Source of the DNA: Microvirga soli
GTDB lineage: Bacteria; Pseudomonadota; Alphaproteobacteria; Rhizobiales; Beijerinckiaceae
Direction of reading: 5' to 3'
Length of the DNA stretch: 64,000 bases
Assembly (NCBI RefSeq): GCF_016734765.1
Contig: NZ_JAERQE010000001.1
Location: 124,001 to 188,000, forward strand
Part shown: positions 45,439-54,499 of the stretch, piece by piece
How positions within the stretch are numbered: the stretch's first letter is position 1
Layout: each line of letters begins with the position of its first letter
Notes under the pieces: model-generated
What the model saw: only the letters and a program-made list of their open reading frames with translations
Told to the model about the DNA's origin: nothing
Database searches by the model: none
Program-made: the position numbers and the translations under genes

Positions 45439-45469
45439 AAAGGCCCGGTGATCCCGGGCCTTTTCGTTT
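45439..45469 (+). terminator. Rho-independent terminator after the small secreted protein gene
   Basis: AAAGGCCCGG (45439-45448), loop TGATC, CCGGGCCTTT (45454-45463) and a T-rich tail. The palindrome may also end the convergent lyase transcript. Confidence 0.85.
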
Positions 45470-47099
45470 ACTCCAGCTCGCCGATGGCGCTCTCAACCGC
45501 CTCGACAACCACGCCGGAGCGCACAAGGTCGAGGGCCTGACGCATTTCGGTGGCATACCAGCGGTCGCCGTCGAGGGCTGGCTGGATGACGGCGCGGATT
45601 GCTTCCATCGCGGCGCGAGAACCCTTGCCCAGCGGGTGATCACCCGCAAGCGGCTCGACCAGCGTCAGCGCCTGGGCGGCCATCAGGAGTTCGCCCGCCA
45701 CGATCTGCTCCACGTTCTCCACGATGATGCGCGCCTTTCGCCCGCACCACGTGGAGTTGGAGATGTGATCCTCAGCATTCGACTTGCCGGGAATTGAATC
45801 GACCGAGCCCGGTGTCGCGAGCCCGCGGTTTTCCATCACCAGCGCCGACATGGAGCACTGCACGGTGGCAAAGCCCGTGTTGAGCCCGCGCTTGCCGGCA
45901 AGCAGGTTGCGCGGCAGCCCATAAGACATGGTAGGATCGATGAGGCGCGCGAGGCGCCGCTCGGAGATGGTGCCGAGATCCGCCATGGCGATGGCGAGAA
46001 AATCCATGGCCTGCGCCATGTACTGCCCGTGGAAGTGGCCACCCGAAATCGACACGTAGCCGCCCTGCCCATCGTCGAAGATGAGCGGGTTGTCGGTGGC
46101 GGAGTTCATTTCCGTGCTGATGATGCGCTCCACATATTCCAGCGCCTCGATCACCGGCCCATGAACCTGCGGCGTGCAACGCAGGGAGTAGACATCCTGC
46201 ACGCGCGGCGATGCAGGCCCGCCGGGCTGACGCGGCTCGTCCGGGAAGACGATGTCGCGTGCCGATTGCGAGCAGCGCTTCGTGCCGTCCAGAATGCGCA
46301 AGAGATTGCGCGCGACCTTGGCCTGGCCCGGATGCGGACGCGCCTTGTGCACGCGCGGATCGAAGGCAGCCAGCTCGCCGCGCATGGCCTCCAGCGACAG
46401 GCACATGGCGATATCGGCGTGCTTGAGCAGGCGGCGCGCGTCGTGGGTTGCGAGAGCACCGAGCGCGAGCGAGGTGGTGGAGCCGTTGATGAGCGCGGAC
46501 GCATCCTTGGCGCCGAGCTCGAAATCCGGATCGAAGCCCGCGAGACGAATGGCGTCGCGGGCCGGCATGACGCGGCCCTGATAGATCATGTCGGCTTCGT
46601 CGAAACCGCAGACGGCACCGGCCATGTGCGCCAGCGGCGCTAGATCGCCCGAGGCGCCGACAGACCCTTTCTGCGGGATCACCGGATGCAGGCCTGCATT
46701 GAGGAAGGCAATGAGGCGCTCGACCAGTTCGACCTGCGGGCCGGAATAGTTGGATGCGAAAGCGTTGGCGCGCAGCAGCATCATGGCGCGCGTGACATCC
46801 TCGGCGAAGGGCTCGCCAACGCCGGTGGCGTGGGCATAGACGGTCTTGCGCTGGTAGGCGGCCATGTCGCTGATGAGGACGCGCTGGTCCTTGAACAGGC
46901 CGACGCCGGTGTTGAAGGCATACATGAGCGGCGCGTCGTCATGCATCCAGGTGCGGTCGATGTAATCGCGCGTCGCGGCGATCCTCTCGCGGGCTTCCTG
47001 AGCCAGGGCTGCCTGAGCATAGGCCCCTTGAGCATCGCGGCGCGCCACGCGCACCACGTCCTGAATGCCGAGAGTGGCCCCGTCGAGCTTGACCGTCAT
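45468..47099 (-). CDS. Histidine ammonia-lyase family (MIO) enzyme
   Basis: Aromatic amino acid lyase-fold protein of 543 aa. The MIO cofactor triad Ala149-Ser150-Gly151 is in KGSVGASGDLAPLAHM, and VQDVYSLRCTPQVHG is present. Departures from standard HutH: NTGVGLF for NTGFGxL, YAHATGVG (His90) for the usual SHAAGVG, SNYSG for the usual RGFSG, and GGHFHGQ for GGNFHA. No hutU, hutI or hutG is nearby. So it is surely a MIO enzyme, but the substrate (histidine, tyrosine or another) is open. GAGG is seven bases before ATG 47099. The gap upstream holds repeats and a likely RNA gene. Confidence 0.88.
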   Translation of the reverse strand: MTVKLDGATLGIQDVVRVARRDAQGAYAQAALAQEARERIAATRDYIDRTWMHDDAPLMYAFNTGVGLFKDQRVLISDMAAYQRKTVYAHATGVGEPFAEDVTRAMMLLRANAFASNYSGPQVELVERLIAFLNAGLHPVIPQKGSVGASGDLAPLAHMAGAVCGFDEADMIYQGRVMPARDAIRLAGFDPDFELGAKDASALINGSTTSLALGALATHDARRLLKHADIAMCLSLEAMRGELAAFDPRVHKARPHPGQAKVARNLLRILDGTKRCSQSARDIVFPDEPRQPGGPASPRVQDVYSLRCTPQVHGPVIEALEYVERIISTEMNSATDNPLIFDDGQGGYVSISGGHFHGQYMAQAMDFLAIAMADLGTISERRLARLIDPTMSYGLPRNLLAGKRGLNTGFATVQCSMSALVMENRGLATPGSVDSIPGKSNAEDHISNSTWCGRKARIIVENVEQIVAGELLMAAQALTLVEPLAGDHPLGKGSRAAMEAIRAVIQPALDGDRWYATEMRQALDLVRSGVVVEAVESAIGELE

Positions 47100-47180
47100 C
47101 GCTGTACCTCACGTTGAAGCAAAAGGGATACCGGGGGTTCATGCCCGGTGCAACCGCCACTTCACGGCGATATTCCCGAC

Positions 47181-47211
47181 GTCATCCCGGACGCCGCAGG
47201 CGATCCGGGAT
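47181..47211 (+). repeat. Palindromic repeat, GTCATCCCGGA family, copy 1
   Basis: ATCCCGGA (47184-47191) pairs with TCCGGGAT (47204-47211); inside, CGCC pairs with GGCG around GCA. GTCAT marks the left end. Confidence 0.8.
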
Positions 47212-47232
47212 CGGGCAAACCAGCCCAGCACT

Positions 47233-47265
47233 GTCATCCCGGGGCTGCGCAGCAGAGCCCGGGAT
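47233..47265 (+). repeat. Palindromic repeat, GTCATCCCGGA family, copy 2
   Basis: ATCCCGGGGCT (47236-47246) pairs with AGCCCGGGAT (47256-47265) with one bulged base; GTCAT at the left end. Confidence 0.75.
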
Positions 47266-47331
47266 CCATAACCACGACTGTGCAGAACGAGGCGCAACGC
47301 TGCTCACCCTCCTTGAGGCGTTGGCGGTTAT

Positions 47332-47357
47332 GGATCCCCGCCTGCGCTGGGATGACA
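47332..47357 (-). repeat. Palindromic repeat, GTCATCCCGGA family, copy 3 (degenerate)
   Basis: GGATCCCCGCC ... GCTGGGATGAC; the arms pair only partly. ATGAC at the right end shows inverse orientation relative to copies 1 and 2. Confidence 0.5.
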
Positions 47358-47388
47358 GTTGAGGTTCGGGCGCTCCGTCCTACGCACG

Positions 47389-47420
47389 ATCCCGGATCGG
47401 CTCCGCCGTCCGGGATGACG
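47389..47420 (-). repeat. Palindromic repeat, GTCATCCCGGA family, copy 4
   Basis: ATCCCGGA (47389-47396) pairs with TCCGGGAT (47409-47416), followed by GAC: inverse orientation. Confidence 0.8.
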
Positions 47421-47534
47421 CTGGTGGGGTGTCAAAGAGCCAGCACATGTGGGCCCGCAGCTTTGTGCTGCGAGCCTGTGCGGTGATCGAGGGTGGCGCG
47501 ACAGGCAGCCCGGCTCGATGATGGGTGGTGAAAG

Positions 47535-47767
47535 GAAGAGCCGAGGTGCCTCTTCGCGCACGGCTTCTTTAGGCGGTCAGGCGAGGCCGGCCCGGTGACC
47601 GTTCCAGGCGGGGTCCGTCTGCTCGACGGGGGCCTTGAACCGATTCCGACCACCGGCATGAAGCCTGGGCCTCCTGTCGCACAGGTCTGCGAAACCTCTG
47701 CACAGGACCGTGCCTGCCTCCACACTGCGACGCCTCGCGAGCGCGCCCCTCGATAGAGGCAGGTCTA
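47535..47767 (-). ncRNA. Probable structured small RNA, candidate 6S RNA
   Basis: A minus-strand transcript is predicted from a near-consensus promoter (47774-47802), start near 47767. It would be about 230 nt, without an open frame, and rich in pairing. CCTGCCTC (about 47762-47755) pairs with GAGGCAGG; GCAGAGGT pairs with ACCTGTGC around TTCGCAG; CCGTC-GAGCA-GACGG is a hairpin; CGGTCA pairs with TGACCG. The end has GAAGAG pairing with CTCTTC, then CCTTTC. The segment GTCGGAATCGGTTCAAGGCC, followed by GAGCAGACGG, reminds me of alphaproteobacterial 6S RNA, but this is memory, and the locus is not the usual one beside a formyltetrahydrofolate cyclo-ligase gene. That it is an RNA gene is better supported than its name. 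Ends are approximate. Confidence 0.5.
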
Positions 47768-47773
47768 CATCAC

Positions 47774-47802
47774 GATATAGCCGAGGTTAGGAGAATTGTC
47801 AA
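47774..47802 (-). promoter_or_regulatory. Strong sigma-70-type promoter of the predicted small RNA
   Basis: On the minus strand TTGACA (47802-47797), exactly 17 nt, then TATATC (47779-47774). It has the best -35/spacer match noticed in the window, and no protein gene begins downstream of it for over 600 nt. Confidence 0.65.
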
Positions 47803-47888
47803 GAACAAAGTGAGAACATACGCCTCTCTCGCCGTCATGGCCAGGATCGTCCCGGCCATCCACGTCTTCAACCGTCGCAAAGACGTGG

Positions 47889-47911
47889 ATCCCCGGAACG
47901 AGTCCGGGGAT
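47889..47911 (-). repeat. Palindromic repeat, GTCATCCCGGA family, copy 5
   Basis: ATCCCCGGA (47889-47897), ACGAG, TCCGGGGAT (47903-47911), followed by GAC: a variant with one extra C/G pair. Confidence 0.75.
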
Positions 47912-47944
47912 GACGTGGAGGGTGGCAGACCTGAGGGAGCACAA

Positions 47945-47975
47945 CAAAAAAGGCCTCGGGCATGCCCGAGGCCTT
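47945..47975 (-). terminator. Rho-independent terminator of the ugp operon
   Basis: AAGGCCTCGGGC and GCCCGAGGCCTT form a near loop-free perfect palindrome (47950-47975), with a T-run on the minus strand (47945-47950). It begins 30 nt after the ugpC stop. Confidence 0.88.
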
Positions 47976-48004
47976 GGTCGATGTTTCGAACCGGGCAATC
48001 GCGA

Positions 48005-49081
<1,077 letters not shown>

Positions 49082-49156
49082 CGTACTCTTCCTTTTAACC
49101 GTGGCCCGCTCCGCTCAAGGCGTCGGGCGAAATTCGTTCAAGCTTTTTGAGAAGGA

Positions 49157-49184
49157 GCCCTCACGGTCGTTGAACCGCGAGGGC
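49157..49184. repeat. Hairpin in the ugpE-ugpC gap
   Basis: GCCCTC-A-CGGT (49157-49167), 6-nt loop, ACCG-C-GAGGGC (49174-49184): 10 pairs with one mismatch. Without a T-run, it is more likely an mRNA-stabilising or processing structure than a terminator. Confidence 0.5.
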
Positions 49185-49200
49185 CGGGCGCATCCGCGCG

Positions 49201-50046
49201 TCACTTCTCCGTTTCGACGAGACCCTTCACGAAGAGCCTCTGCATGAAGATCACCACCAGCACCGGCGGCAGCATGGCCAGCACGGCGGTGGTCATCGCG
49301 ACATTCCACTCGGTCAAGGCATCCGTGGTGGTGATCATCATCTTGATGCCGATGACGATGGTCTGCATCGAGCTCTTGGTGGTGATCAGCAACGGCCAGA
49401 GATACTGGTTCCAGCCGTAGATGAACTGGATCACGAACAGCGCCGCGATCGTCGTCATGGAGAGCGGAAGCAGCGTGTCCTTGAAGAAGCGGAACGCGCC
49501 CGCGCCGTCGATCTTCGACGCCTCAAGCAGCTCGTCCGGGATCGTCATGAAGAACTGCCGGAACAGCAGCGTACCTGTGGCAGACGCGATGAGCGGCATG
49601 ACGAGACCCGTATAGGTATCGAGCAGCCCCAGATCCGCGACGATCTTGTAGGTCGGGTAGATGCGCACCTCGACCGGGAGCATCAGCGTGATGAAGATGA
49701 TCCAGAACGCGGTCTTGCGGAACGGGAACTTGAAATACACCACCGCGAAGGCCGAGAGGATCGAGATCAGGATCTTTCCGATCGCGATCCCGAGCGCCAT
49801 GATCATCGAGTTGAGCATCATGCCGCCGACGGGCTGGCGAGCATGCATGCCACCGTAGAGCAGCGTTCGGGTGTAGTTCTCACCCGCCTGGTCACCGGGC
49901 ACCAGCGGCATGTTGCCGTTGATGATGGTGGCCGTGTCGAAGGTGGACGCCATGACGGCCAGATAGACGGGAAAGGCCACGATGACGACGCCAAGCGCGA
50001 GCGTCAGGTAGGCCATGAATTGGGCGAAGGGACGATTCTCGACCAT
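49201..50046 (-). CDS. ugpE: Glycerol-3-phosphate importer permease UgpE
   Basis: 281-aa inner-membrane permease (MalG-like). It has the binding-protein-dependent loop ELLEASKIDGAGAFRFFKDTLLPLS, and GMHARQPVGGMMLNSMIMA as in UgpE. ATG 50046 overlaps the ugpA stop by one base (TGATG); the much longer frame upstream is a shadow of ugpA. Six helices expected. Forms the channel with UgpA. Confidence 0.94.
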   Translation of the reverse strand: MVENRPFAQFMAYLTLALGVVIVAFPVYLAVMASTFDTATIINGNMPLVPGDQAGENYTRTLLYGGMHARQPVGGMMLNSMIMALGIAIGKILISILSAFAVVYFKFPFRKTAFWIIFITLMLPVEVRIYPTYKIVADLGLLDTYTGLVMPLIASATGTLLFRQFFMTIPDELLEASKIDGAGAFRFFKDTLLPLSMTTIAALFVIQFIYGWNQYLWPLLITTKSSMQTIVIGIKMMITTTDALTEWNVAMTTAVLAMLPPVLVVIFMQRLFVKGLVETEK

Positions 50047-50927
50047 CAGTACTGCACCTTGCGCTCGACATAACGGAACTGGATGGCCGTGAGCGCGATC
50101 ACGATGATCATCAGGATCACCGACTGAGCGGCCGAGCCGCCGAGATCGCCGCCGAGACGGCCGTCCGCATAAACCTTGTAGACAAGGGTCGTGGTCTGCC
50201 CGGCAGGGCCGCCGCCCGTCACGGCATCGATGATGCCGAAGGTGTCGAAGAACACATAGACGATGTTGACCACGAGCAGGAAGAACGTGGTGGGCGACAG
50301 AAGCGGGAAGATCACGGTCCAGAAGCGGCGCAGGGGGCCGGCGCCATCGATGGCGGCCGCCTCGATCACGCTCTTCGGGATCGCCTGCAGGCCCGCCAGG
50401 AAGAACAGGAAGTTGTAGCTGATCTGCTTCCAGGTGGCCGAGAGAACCAGGAGCGTCATGGCATGATTGGCATTCAGCATCGGGTTCCAGTCGATGCCGA
50501 TCGCCTTGATCGGCTTCGAGAGTGTGCCGAGCGTCGGATGGAACATGAAGAGCCACAGCACGCCCGCGATGGCGGGAGCCACCGCATAGGGCCAAATCAG
50601 AAAAGTCTTGAAGGCTTGCCCGCCGCGAATGTTCTTGTCGGCCTGGGTGGCCAGCAGCAGCGCGCAGGCAAGCGAGAAGAAGGCGACGAGCGACGAGAAG
50701 ATCGCGGTCGTGACCATCGCCCGGTAATACTCGGGCTGTTCGAACAACGAGACGTAATTCTCGAAGCCGACGAATTCGGATGCGAGGCCGAAGGCGTCTT
50801 CCCGCAGGAATGACTGCCAGATGGCCTGGGAGGCCGGCCAGTAGAAGAAGATGACGGTGATCGCCATCTGCGGAAGAATCAGCAGGAGCGGTAGCGTCCA
50901 ACCTGAAATGTGAGCTCGTTTTTCCAT
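50046..50927 (-). CDS. ugpA: Glycerol-3-phosphate importer permease UgpA
   Basis: 293-aa permease (MalF-like) with six helices. The EAA loop [20 protein letters not shown] and the UgpA-type end [10 protein letters not shown] are seen; [21 protein letters not shown] is typical for the family. A 13-bp hairpin lies between it and ugpB. Confidence 0.95.
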   Translation of the reverse strand: MEKRAHISGWTLPLLLILPQMAITVIFFYWPASQAIWQSFLREDAFGLASEFVGFENYVSLFEQPEYYRAMVTTAIFSSLVAFFSLACALLLATQADKNIRGGQAFKTFLIWPYAVAPAIAGVLWLFMFHPTLGTLSKPIKAIGIDWNPMLNANHAMTLLVLSATWKQISYNFLFFLAGLQAIPKSVIEAAAIDGAGPLRRFWTVIFPLLSPTTFFLLVVNIVYVFFDTFGIIDAVTGGGPAGQTTTLVYKVYADGRLGGDLGGSAAQSVILMIIVIALTAIQFRYVERKVQY

Positions 50928-50997
50928 CGCGTTTGCGGCTGTCCGAGGATGGGGCAGATGACGGCGGCAACCGGTCTGCGAGGGTGATCTATAAGAT

Positions 50998-51031
50998 CAT
51001 CCCGGGAAGCGTCTTCAAGCTTCCCGGGATG
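50998..51031 (-). terminator. 13-bp hairpin between ugpB and ugpA (attenuator)
   Basis: CATCCCGGGAAGC (50998-51010), 8-nt loop, GCTTCCCGGGATG (51019-51031). It starts 26 nt after the ugpB stop in transcript direction. The T-run is weak (ATCTTAT), so it may protect the ugpB mRNA and reduce read-through, as in other importers with an abundant binding protein. Confidence 0.65.
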
Positions 51032-51056
51032 AGTTCGTGGCGAGTATCAGGTCAGC

Positions 51057-52364
51057 TTAGCGAACGGTACGCTCGAACTGACGCAGGATCTGGTTGGAGC
51101 GGGTCACGGCCGTGTCGAGAGCGTCCTTGGCGGGCTTCTGACCGGCAAGAGCAGCCTCGATCTCCTCGGAGATCACGTCGCGGATCTGAACCATGTTGCC
51201 GAAGCGCAGACCGCGGGAGTTCTCGGTCGGCTCCTTGTTGGTCAGCTCGATCAGCGCCATCTGGAGAGCGGGGTTCTTCTCGTAGAAGCCCGAAGCCTTG
51301 GTCTTCTCGTAGGCCGCCTTGGTGATCGGGAGATAGCCCGATTCCTGGTGCAGCTTCGCCTGACGGTCCGTGTCGGACAGGAAGGTGAAGAACTTGGCCA
51401 CGCCCTTGTACTCGTCGGCCTTCTTGCCGCCCATGACCCACAGGGAAGCGCCACCGATGATGGAGTTCTGCGGAGCGCCCTGGATGTCCGGGTAGTACGG
51501 CATCGGGGCATTGGCCCAATCGAACTTCGCGTTGGCCTTCACGTTGCCGTAGAAGCCCGAGGAGGTCAGGAAGATCGCGCATTCGCCGGAGGTGAAGCGG
51601 CCCTCAGACTTCGAGTCGCGGCCCGAATAGTCGTAGGTCTTGTCCTTCTGCAGGTCCACGAGGTTCTGCAGGTGCTTCACGTGCGCCGGGGAGTTGAACT
51701 TCATCTCCGTGTCGAAGCCGTCGAGGCCGTTGGCCTTGGTGGCCATCGGGATGTTGTGCCAGGCCGAGAACTGCTCGACATTGGCCCAGGACGCCCAGGC
51801 GTTCGAGAAGCCGCAGGTGTCGTGACCGGCAGCCTTCAGCTTCTTGCCGGCTTCGAATACCTGAGGCCAGGTCTTCGGGATCTCGGCGACGCCAGCCTTC
51901 TTCAGCTCATCCTTGTTGATCCACATGACCATCGAGGAGGAGTTGAACGGCATGGAGAGCATCTCACCCTTGGCCGTGGAATAGTAGCCGGTGATGGCCG
52001 GGAGGTAGGCATTCGGGTCGAACTTCTCGCCCGCTTCCTTCATCATCTCCTGGACCGGCTTGATCGCGCCGCGGGCGCCCATCATGGTCGCCGTTCCGAC
52101 TTCGAAAACCTGCAGGATGTGGGGAGCGTTGCCCGCGCGGAACGCGGCAATGCCGGCGTTCAGGGTGTCGGCGTACTGGCCCTTGTAGCTGACGACGACC
52201 TTGTAGTCCTTCTGGGAAGCGTTGAACTCTTCAGCCAGCTTGTTCACGACGTCGTTGTTGGCGCCCGTCATGGCGTGCCACCACTGGATCTCCGTCTGGG
52301 CGAAGGCGGAGGTGCTCGTCGCAAGGCCGAGGGCCAGGGCGCCGAGGAGCGACTTCTTCATCAT
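51057..52364 (-). CDS. ugpB: Glycerol-3-phosphate-binding protein UgpB
   Basis: Periplasmic SBP family 1 protein, 435 aa, signal peptide ending AFAQ (about residue 23). UgpB-like features: IQWWHAMTGANNDVVNKLAEEFN, MPFNSSSMVMWINKDELKKAG, GGASLWVMGGKKADEYKG and SGYLPITKAAYE. First gene of the operon; GGGAGAG precedes the ATG. E. coli UgpB binds glycerol-3-phosphate and glycerophosphocholine. A possible Pho box lies about 80-95 nt upstream. Confidence 0.95.
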   Translation of the reverse strand: MMKKSLLGALALGLATSTSAFAQTEIQWWHAMTGANNDVVNKLAEEFNASQKDYKVVVSYKGQYADTLNAGIAAFRAGNAPHILQVFEVGTATMMGARGAIKPVQEMMKEAGEKFDPNAYLPAITGYYSTAKGEMLSMPFNSSSMVMWINKDELKKAGVAEIPKTWPQVFEAGKKLKAAGHDTCGFSNAWASWANVEQFSAWHNIPMATKANGLDGFDTEMKFNSPAHVKHLQNLVDLQKDKTYDYSGRDSKSEGRFTSGECAIFLTSSGFYGNVKANAKFDWANAPMPYYPDIQGAPQNSIIGGASLWVMGGKKADEYKGVAKFFTFLSDTDRQAKLHQESGYLPITKAAYEKTKASGFYEKNPALQMALIELTNKEPTENSRGLRFGNMVQIRDVISEEIEAALAGQKPAKDALDTAVTRSNQILRQFERTVR

Positions 52365-52442
52365 TCTAATCTCTCCCGTATCATCCCGTCTGGGACGTTC
52401 TTGTCGTTCACCATCCTGGCGTTAAGCCCGGATGACGGTTCT

Positions 52443-52460
52443 GTGACGAAACCATGACAA
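52443..52460 (-). promoter_or_regulatory. Possible Pho box upstream of ugpB
   Basis: On the minus strand TTGTCAT (52460-52454), GGTT, TCGTCAC (52449-52443). Compared with the PhoB site of two CTGTCAT/C units 11 nt apart, the units match at 6 of 7 and 5 of 7 positions with the right spacing. The ugp operon is in the Pho regulon in E. coli and Sinorhizobium. Confidence 0.45.
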
Positions 52461-52468
52461 TCATAGCC

Positions 52469-52486
52469 GGCTTCAAAATGGAAGCC
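52469..52486. promoter_or_regulatory. Inverted repeat between divergent ugpB and stress-protein genes
   Basis: GGCTTC-AAAATG-GAAGCC, perfect 6-bp arms. It could be an operator for either gene; regulator unknown. Confidence 0.3.
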
Positions 52487-52571
52487 CTTTCATACAAAAG
52501 GCTTAATGGCCGATCTTGGGAACAGGCCGAAGCACCTCTTCGTTGAGGGAGTAACTCAACGGAAGAACCCC

Positions 52572-53294
52572 ATGTCCCAGATGATCACAGCTCTGTTCAG
52601 GGATCCTGCCCAGGCCCGCCAGGCTCTCCAGTCCCTGCTCGAGATGGGAATCGCCCAGCACAGAATCGTCGCCGTCGGCAACGAGGATGCCCGCGAGATC
52701 TCCTCGATCTCGGGCTTCCGGACGCTCTCCGCCCGGGACGATTCCGTGGAGGCTCTGCACGACCTGAACCTGCCGGACGCCGACAAGCGGCTCTTCGAGC
52801 AGGGCCTGCACCGGGGCCATACCCTGATCGCCGCCCGGGTCGACCGGGATAATGCCGAGGAGGCGGTGCGGGTGCTGGAGATGTTCGACCCTGTCGATCT
52901 CGACGGCAGCAGCCGGGAATGGCTCTCCTCGCATGGCTCCGATCAGGCCGGGGCCGATGTGGGTGCGCCGCTCGGCGCCGGGATCACCGGGGGTGCCAGC
53001 GGCGGCATGACCACCACAAGCACCCTGCCCGGCATGGGCCTGATGGCGGAAGGCGCGGACGATCTCGGCACCACGGATCTGAGGACGGACGAGTTCACTC
53101 AAAACAACCAGGGTTCCAGCTCGACAATCGGCACCGGGGCCCGCCGCAGCGACGAACGGGCCGACCGGGAAGGTGTGAACGAGCTTGCCGTCGACACCCA
53201 TCCCTCCGCCGACCAGCCCGGCCTGATGCAGCGCCACATGAACCGCGGCGGCCGGATCTGGGCTTACAGCACCTCTGACGAGACAGGGCTCTAG
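52572..53294 (+). CDS. General stress protein 17M/YflT-like N-terminal domain, low-complexity C-terminus
   Basis: 240 aa from ATG 52572 (GGAAG seven bases ahead; a longer frame from 52506 lacks a ribosome binding site). Residues 1 to about 95 form an alpha/beta unit: ITALFRDPAQARQALQSLLEMG, IVAVGNEDAREI and GHTLIAARVDRDNAEEAVRV. This resembles the small domain of heat-induced stress proteins such as YflT. From about 110 on it is Gly/Ser/Thr/Asp-rich with no clear fold. Soluble, function unknown. Divergent from ugpB; its last 4 nt overlap the end of the FAD oxidoreductase gene. Confidence 0.7.
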   Translation: MSQMITALFRDPAQARQALQSLLEMGIAQHRIVAVGNEDAREISSISGFRTLSARDDSVEALHDLNLPDADKRLFEQGLHRGHTLIAARVDRDNAEEAVRVLEMFDPVDLDGSSREWLSSHGSDQAGADVGAPLGAGITGGASGGMTTTSTLPGMGLMAEGADDLGTTDLRTDEFTQNNQGSSSTIGTGARRSDERADREGVNELAVDTHPSADQPGLMQRHMNRGGRIWAYSTSDETGL

Positions 53295-54499
53295 ATCACA
53301 TTCCGCTCCAGCAGAGGCCGGTTGGCTAGCACGCGCTCATAGCCGAGCTCCGACAGGTCGAGGGTGCGGAAGCCGCGATGGACGATCAACTCGGCAAGCC
53401 CGCGGCCGACGGCCGGGGCCTGCTGCAGGCCATGGCCCGAGAAGCCGTTGCAGAGATAGAAGTTCTTGAGCTCGCCCGCCTGGCCGATGATGGCGTTGTG
53501 GTCGAGCAGGCACATGTCGTAAGGGCCTGACCAGGCGCGGCCCGGCCTGATCGCCTCGAAGGCCGGCACGCGGTGGGCGAGCGACGGCCAGATGAACTCC
53601 TCGAAGAAGGAATGGTCGATCTCTTGGGATCCCGGATCCTCGTCGGACCAATCCTGATCCATGTCGGCCTCCGGCGAGGCGCCGCAGATGAAGTGCCCCT
53701 CGCCTTCCGGGCGCACATAGGCACCGGACGTGTCGATGAGCAACGGGCAGTTCTCCACCGGCTCCTTGCAGGCGAAGGTGAACACGAAGCGGCGCTTGGC
53801 CTGCACTGGAATGTCGAGGCCCACCATGGCGGCAATCGCCCGCCCGCCGGATCCGGCGCAGTTCACCAGCGTGCCGCAGGCGATCCGCGTTCCGTCCTTC
53901 AGACGCACCGCCGTGACGGCGCCACCGTCCCGTTCGATCTCGGCCACCTCACCCTTCACGTATTCCGCGCCGAGCGAGCGCGCCTTCTTGCGGAAGGCCT
54001 GGAGCAGGCCCCAGCCGTCGAACCAGCCCTCGCCCGTGCGCCCCCAGGTGCCGGCCGCGAGATCCTCGACATTGAGCCAGGGGAAGCGGCTTTTCAGCTC
54101 ATCGGGCTGCAGGAAAAGGATGTCGGCGCCTTCTGCTGCCTGCAGCGCCTGGTTCTCGCGCAGAACCTGCTCGCCCGCGTCCGACGCGCAATAGAGATAG
54201 CCGCCCTCCCGCAGGCCGATCTCCGGCCGGTCGCCATCGACCGCCAGGTGATCGCCGATGCTGCGCAGGAACTGGATGCCGTGAAGCGAAATGCGGATGT
54301 TCACCGCGCTGGAATATTGCTGCCGGATTGAGGCCGCTGAGAGCGCCGAGGCCGAGAGCTGATAGGTCGGGTCCTTCTCGACGACGATGACGCGCCCCTT
54401 GAAGCCGGAATCCGCGAGCAGGTGATAGGCCGCGGACGAGCCCATGACGGCGCCGCCGACGATCACGACATCGGCTGAGAGGGAGGTGGCTGGGGTCAT
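53291..54499 (-). CDS. FAD-dependent amine/amino acid oxidase (DAO family)
   Basis: 402-aa flavoprotein. FAD-binding GGAVMGSSAAYHLL, an oxidase-family RQQYSSAVNIRISLHGIQF segment, NCAGSGGRAIAAMVGL and the C-terminal YLCNGFSGHGLQQAPAVGRG. The family includes sarcosine, dimethylglycine and pipecolate oxidases. It is ATGA-coupled to the upstream Lrp-type regulator and faces the saccharopine dehydrogenase/ALDH7 pair, so oxidation of pipecolate or a related lysine breakdown product is a reasonable guess (inference). It could also use D-amino acids with a quinone acceptor. Confidence 0.88.
   Translation of the reverse strand: MTPATSLSADVVIVGGAVMGSSAAYHLLADSGFKGRVIVVEKDPTYQLSASALSAASIRQQYSSAVNIRISLHGIQFLRSIGDHLAVDGDRPEIGLREGGYLYCASDAGEQVLRENQALQAAEGADILFLQPDELKSRFPWLNVEDLAAGTWGRTGEGWFDGWGLLQAFRKKARSLGAEYVKGEVAEIERDGGAVTAVRLKDGTRIACGTLVNCAGSGGRAIAAMVGLDIPVQAKRRFVFTFACKEPVENCPLLIDTSGAYVRPEGEGHFICGASPEADMDQDWSDEDPGSQEIDHSFFEEFIWPSLAHRVPAFEAIRPGRAWSGPYDMCLLDHNAIIGQAGELKNFYLCNGFSGHGLQQAPAVGRGLAELIVHRGFRTLDLSELGYERVLANRPLLERNVI

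Larger units (their letters stand above)
47100..48004. other. 905-nt region without protein gene between the lyase and ugpC
   Basis: It contains four GTCATCCCGGA-type palindromes at 47181-47420, a probable RNA gene at about 47535-47767 (minus), another palindrome at 47889-47911 and the ugp terminator at 47945-47975. Short frames run through it, but they are interrupted by the palindromes and lack ribosome binding sites; I see no supportable protein gene. A small hairpin, CGCAGC-TTTGT-GCTGCG, lies at 47456-47472. Confidence 0.75.

Noticed and set aside
47181..47420. Spaced palindromes as a CRISPR array
   Set aside because: Spacing is irregular, copies face in both directions and differ in sequence; there are no cas genes.
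47535..47767. Predicted RNA as tmRNA, RNase P RNA or SRP RNA
   Set aside because: No tag-peptide frame, no RNase P conserved cores, and no GGUCCGGAAGGAAGCAGC-type SRP loop.
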